Below, one piece after another: positions 5,269 through 7,330 of a stretch of DNA of 7,330 nucleotides (position 1 is the first letter of the stretch; the number at the start of each line of letters is the position of its first letter). The stretch comes from Dokdonella_A sp036518555 (GTDB lineage: Bacteria > Pseudomonadota > Gammaproteobacteria > Xanthomonadales > Rhodanobacteraceae). The DNA lies in NCBI RefSeq assembly GCF_036518555.1, contig NZ_DATDMY010000071.1, forward strand, positions 1-7,330, in the 5' to 3' direction. A model generated the notes under the pieces. The model did no database searches. It was not told the origin of the DNA and saw only the letters and a list, made by a program, of their open reading frames with translations. A program made the position numbers and the translations under genes.

Positions 5269-6077
5269 GGTTGCCGATTGTCGGGGAGGCTGGCCACGCG
5301 GGCAAGTTCGACGAAGGCCGTCGGAGGCAGCTGTTCGGCGCGAGCGCGCGGATCGACCCCGGCGAGGGCGATGCGCTCCGGGTCGAGCAAGCCGTGCAGC
5401 GCGTTCGAGAGCGTCTTGCGGCGCTGCCCGAAGGCGGCCTTGACGACGCGCTCGATCATCGTCGCGTCCGCGTCGGGGCGCTCGGCCGCGGGGCGCGGGC
5501 GCAGGCGCACCACCGCCGAGTCGACCTTCGGCGGCGGCCTGAACGCGGCCGGAGGCACCTCGAGCAGCGGCTCCACGCGGCACGCGAGCTGCAGCATCAC
5601 GGACAGCCGTCCGTACACCTTGCTGCCGGGCGCCGCGGCCATGCGGTCGACGACTTCCCTCTGCAGCATGAAATGCATGTCGCGGATCGCGTCGATCTGC
5701 TCGATGCAGTGGAACAGGATCGGCGAGGAGATGTTGTAGGGCAGGTTGCCGACGACGCGCAACGGCGTGTCGCCGGCGAGGCGGCGCAGGTCCACCGAGA
5801 GCACGTCGGCGTTGACGATGTCGAGCTCCCCCACGCCCTCGGCCGCCGCACGCAGGCGCGGGACGAGGTCGCGGTCGAGTTCGATCACGGTCAACCGGCC
5901 GAGCGCGCGCAGCAGCGGCAGGGTCAGGGCACCGTCGCCAGGGCCGATCTCGACGACGCGATCGCCGGGCCGGGGCGCGATCGCCTGCACGATCCGCGCG
6001 AGCACGCCGGCGTCGTGCAGGAAGTGCTGGCCGAAGCGCTTCTTGTGGATGTGGCGGTCGTCGTGGGGGTCGCGCAT
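5265..6077 (-). CDS. rsmA: 16S rRNA dimethyladenosine transferase RsmA (KsgA)
   Basis: Uses S-adenosylmethionine to dimethylate the two adjacent adenines in the 3'-terminal helix of 16S rRNA (A1518/A1519 in E. coli numbering), a late 30S assembly checkpoint; loss gives kasugamycin resistance. The 270 residues match the family. Seen: KKRFGQHFLHD (12-22), the SAM-binding EIGPGDGALT (43-52), ELD (66-68), NAD (89-91), the catalytic motif NLPYNISSPI (111-120), FRPPPKVDSAVV (179-190) and QRRKTLSNAL (218-227). The ATG at 6077 is used because it gives the usual short leader before KKRFGQ; another ATG at 6085 is out of frame. The gap to the upstream yeiH-like stop is 45 bp on the same strand, so read-through transcription is possible. 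E. coli has pdxA in that position. Confidence 0.97.
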   Translation of the reverse strand: MRDPHDDRHIHKKRFGQHFLHDAGVLARIVQAIAPRPGDRVVEIGPGDGALTLPLLRALGRLTVIELDRDLVPRLRAAAEGVGELDIVNADVLSVDLRRLAGDTPLRVVGNLPYNISSPILFHCIEQIDAIRDMHFMLQREVVDRMAAAPGSKVYGRLSVMLQLACRVEPLLEVPPAAFRPPPKVDSAVVRLRPRPAAERPDADATMIERVVKAAFGQRRKTLSNALHGLLDPERIALAGVDPRARAEQLPPTAFVELARVASLPDNRQP

Positions 6078-6122
6078 GCGTTCATGTTACCCGAGCGACC
6101 GGTGCGCCCGGCGCAGCGCGCG

Positions 6123-7112
6123 TCACGCGAGCACGCGGGTCAGCCCGTATCCGCCGACGACGAGCCAGCCGAACAGCAGCAGCGCAAGCAGCAACGGCTT
6201 CGGGCCGAGCGCGCGCAGGCGCGCGAAGCGCGTCTCCAGCCCGAGCGCAGCCATCGCGGTCGCGAGCAGCAGGGTGTCGAGGTCGAGCATCGCCGCACGC
6301 AGCGCGGCGGGCAGCGCGACGACCGAGTTGAACGCGCACACGCCGACGAATGCGAGCGCGAACCACGGCACGCTGATCGCGCCGCGTTCGCCGCCGCGCC
6401 GCGCCTCCCAACCACCGAGCGCGAACAGGAAAGGGACGAGCAGCAACACGCGCGTGAGCTTGACCACGACCGCGGTATCCGCCGCCTGCGGCCCGATCGC
6501 GCTGCCGACCGCGACGACCTGCGCGACCTCGTGCACGGTCGCCCCCGCGTAGACGCCGAACTCCAGCGGCGCGAGTCCGAGATGGGGGAAGACCAGCGGG
6601 TAAAGGAAGATGTCGAGGGTGCCGAACAGCACGACGCTCGCGATCGCGATCGCGACCTTGCCCGGCTCGGCGCGCACGACGCGTTCGGTCGCGAGCACCG
6701 CTGCGGCGCCGCAGATCGCGCTGCCGCACGCAGTCAGCAGCGCGGTGTCGCGGTCGAGCCCGAGCCAGCGCCGGCCGATCCAGAGTCCCAGCGCGAGCGT
6801 GCTGCCGACGATCGCGAGATCGAGCACGAGCGCGCCCGGGCCGATCGCGGCGATCTGCTGGTAACTGATGCGCAGTCCGTACAGCACGACGCCCGCGCGC
6901 AGCAGCGAACGCTGGGCGAACGCGACGCCCGCGGCGGAACTGGCCGGCATGCGCGCGCCGACGGCATTGCCGAGCGCCATGCCGAGCACGATCGCGAGCG
7001 TGAGCGCGGAGACCTGCAGGCGCGCGGCGTACGGTGTCGCGGCCGCGCCGACCGCGGCGAGGCCGAGCAGCAGCGCGAGGAAGAGGCCGGGCAGCAGGCG
7101 GGGGATCGACAT
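6123..7112 (-). CDS. YeiH/UPF0324 family membrane protein (putative sulfate exporter family)
   Basis: The 329-residue inner-membrane protein has about ten hydrophobic segments (for example 7-25, 34-52, 94-113, 122-141, 152-173, 221-233, 249-268, 278-291, 306-323). Family hallmarks are ACGSAICGAAAV (128-139), GVYAGATVHEVAQVVAVG (186-203, with the conserved His-Glu) and KLTRVLLLVP (218-227). Databases name the family putative sulfate exporters; the transported ion is not demonstrated for most members. An in-frame ATG at 7292 would add 60 residues running through the AT-rich promoter region and into the divergent gene, so the ATG at 7112, directly before the first hydrophobic segment, is used; GAGAA stands about 7 bases upstream. 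The divergent LysR-type gene is the likely regulator, as in E. coli yeiE/yeiH. Confidence 0.93.
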   Translation of the reverse strand: MSIPRLLPGLFLALLLGLAAVGAAATPYAARLQVSALTLAIVLGMALGNAVGARMPASSAAGVAFAQRSLLRAGVVLYGLRISYQQIAAIGPGALVLDLAIVGSTLALGLWIGRRWLGLDRDTALLTACGSAICGAAAVLATERVVRAEPGKVAIAIASVVLFGTLDIFLYPLVFPHLGLAPLEFGVYAGATVHEVAQVVAVGSAIGPQAADTAVVVKLTRVLLLVPFLFALGGWEARRGGERGAISVPWFALAFVGVCAFNSVVALPAALRAAMLDLDTLLLATAMAALGLETRFARLRALGPKPLLLALLLFGWLVVGGYGLTRVLA

Positions 7113-7147
7113 GTGCGCATTCTCGGTGGGCGCACGCGATAATGAAA

Positions 7148-7162
7148 ATCGATAATATCGAT
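7148..7162. promoter_or_regulatory. Palindromic LysR-type box (T-N11-A) between yeiH-like and lysR-type genes
   Basis: ATCGATA and TATCGAT (7148-7154, 7156-7162) are perfect reverse complements about one central A. They contain T7149-N11-A7161, the form of a LysR-type recognition site. On the minus strand the site overlaps TATTAT (7157-7152, five of six to a -10 for the yeiH-like gene), for which no good -35 is visible, consistent with activator dependence. A smaller overlapping inverted repeat TATCG-ATA-CGATA (7156-7168) follows. Confidence 0.6.
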
Positions 7163-7168
7163 ACGATA

Positions 7169-7174
7169 TATAAT
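7169..7174 (+). promoter_or_regulatory. Consensus -10 (TATAAT) of the LysR-type gene
   Basis: A perfect TATAAT ends 8 bases before the ATG at 7183, so transcription should begin within a base or two of the start codon. No clear -35 stands 16-18 bases upstream and no Shine-Dalgarno precedes the ATG. The upstream palindrome would lie at about -34 to -20, a position suited to autorepression. Confidence 0.5.
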
Positions 7175-7182
7175 CATTACTG

Positions 7183-7330
7183 ATGATAGCGATCAGCCCA
7201 CGCCAGCTCGAGGTACTCGTCGCGATCGTCGACGCCGGCAGCGTGCGCGCGGCGGCGGCCCAGCTCGGCCTGAGCCAGCCTGCAGCGAGCATGGCCCTCG
7301 CCGAACTCGAGCGCCTGCACGGCGCGCCGC
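7183..7330 (+). CDS. LysR-type transcriptional regulator, 5' end only (YeiE-like by position)
   Basis: The first 49 codons are present; the gene runs off the window. The translation begins MIAISPRQLEVLVAIVDAGS, and the winged helix-turn-helix of the LysR family is complete in outline: RQLEVLVAIVDAGSVRAAA (7-25), then QLGLSQPAASMALAELE (27-43), the recognition helix with the typical SQPAxS. The ATG at 7183 is used because an in-frame TAA stands at 7171-7173. Divergent orientation to a YeiH-family gene matches E. coli yeiE-yeiH, so it probably controls that gene and itself through the 7148-7162 box. The effector-binding domain is not in view, so the ligand cannot be judged. Confidence 0.9.
   Translation, partial: MIAISPRQLEVLVAIVDAGSVRAAAAQLGLSQPAASMALAELERLHGAP

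Noticed and set aside
4618..5739. Long plus-strand open frame opposite apaH/apaG/rsmA
   Set aside because: Antisense shadow in GC-rich DNA; all three opposite genes are certain.
6103..6115. Small GC hairpin between the yeiH-like stop and rsmA as a terminator
   Set aside because: Only five pairs with no T-run. Such pairings are expected by chance in DNA this GC-rich.
5271..7142. A 623-codon plus-strand open frame opposite rsmA, apaG's edge and the yeiH-like gene
   Set aside because: It is antisense to strongly recognisable genes, is dominated by Arg/Ala/Asp/Glu/Gln as expected for the complement of GC-rich codons, and shows no domain.
7113..7292. N-terminally extended YeiH-like protein (start at 7292)
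   Set aside because: The extra 60 residues would come from the AT-rich promoter region and from the start of the divergent LysR gene. The family N-terminus begins at 7112.

Overview
This window is GC-rich and gene-dense. It most likely comes from a gammaproteobacterium of the Xanthomonadales/Lysobacterales type; no rRNA or marker search was possible, so that placement is an inference. The basis is the housekeeping set. In Escherichia coli folA lies convergent to apaH-apaG-rsmA(ksgA), and the same folA / apaH-apaG-rsmA skeleton is kept here. ThyA has the short 264-residue proteobacterial form. No phage, CRISPR array, insertion sequence or tRNA was seen.

Left part (1-2365, folate/thymidylate block). 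thyA (+) makes dTMP and dihydrofolate, and folA (+) reduces that dihydrofolate back to tetrahydrofolate. Between them, on the opposite strand, lies a secreted-looking protein with two retropepsin-like halves; its 3' end overlaps the 3' end of thyA. The divergent gap before folA holds a perfect 9-bp inverted repeat that overlaps a likely folA promoter, whose predicted start point falls on the ATG (a possible leaderless mRNA).

Middle part (2361-3831, accessory insert). Between folA and apaH, which are neighbours in E. coli, sits a minus-strand pair: an ArsR-type regulator and a classical short-chain dehydrogenase/reductase (SDR). A 9-2-9 perfect palindrome lies in the AT-rich gap just upstream of the SDR start and is the best operator candidate. 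The pair is bracketed by two diverged, same-orientation copies of a roughly 63-66 bp intergenic repeat. A strong hairpin follows the SDR stop codon. This regulator-operator-enzyme unit is the most unusual part of the window.

Right part (3967-6077, minus strand). Read in transcription order: rsmA (16S rRNA dimethyltransferase), then apaG overlapping it by ATGA, then apaH (diadenosine tetraphosphatase) after a 69-nt gap filled by a 21-codon open frame.

Far right (6123-7330). Where E. coli has pdxA upstream of rsmA, this window has a YeiH/UPF0324 membrane protein (-) and the divergent 5' end of a LysR-type regulator (+), an arrangement like E. coli yeiH/yeiE. Their AT-rich spacer holds a palindromic T-N11-A LysR-type box and a perfect TATAAT that would place the LysR transcript start almost on its ATG.
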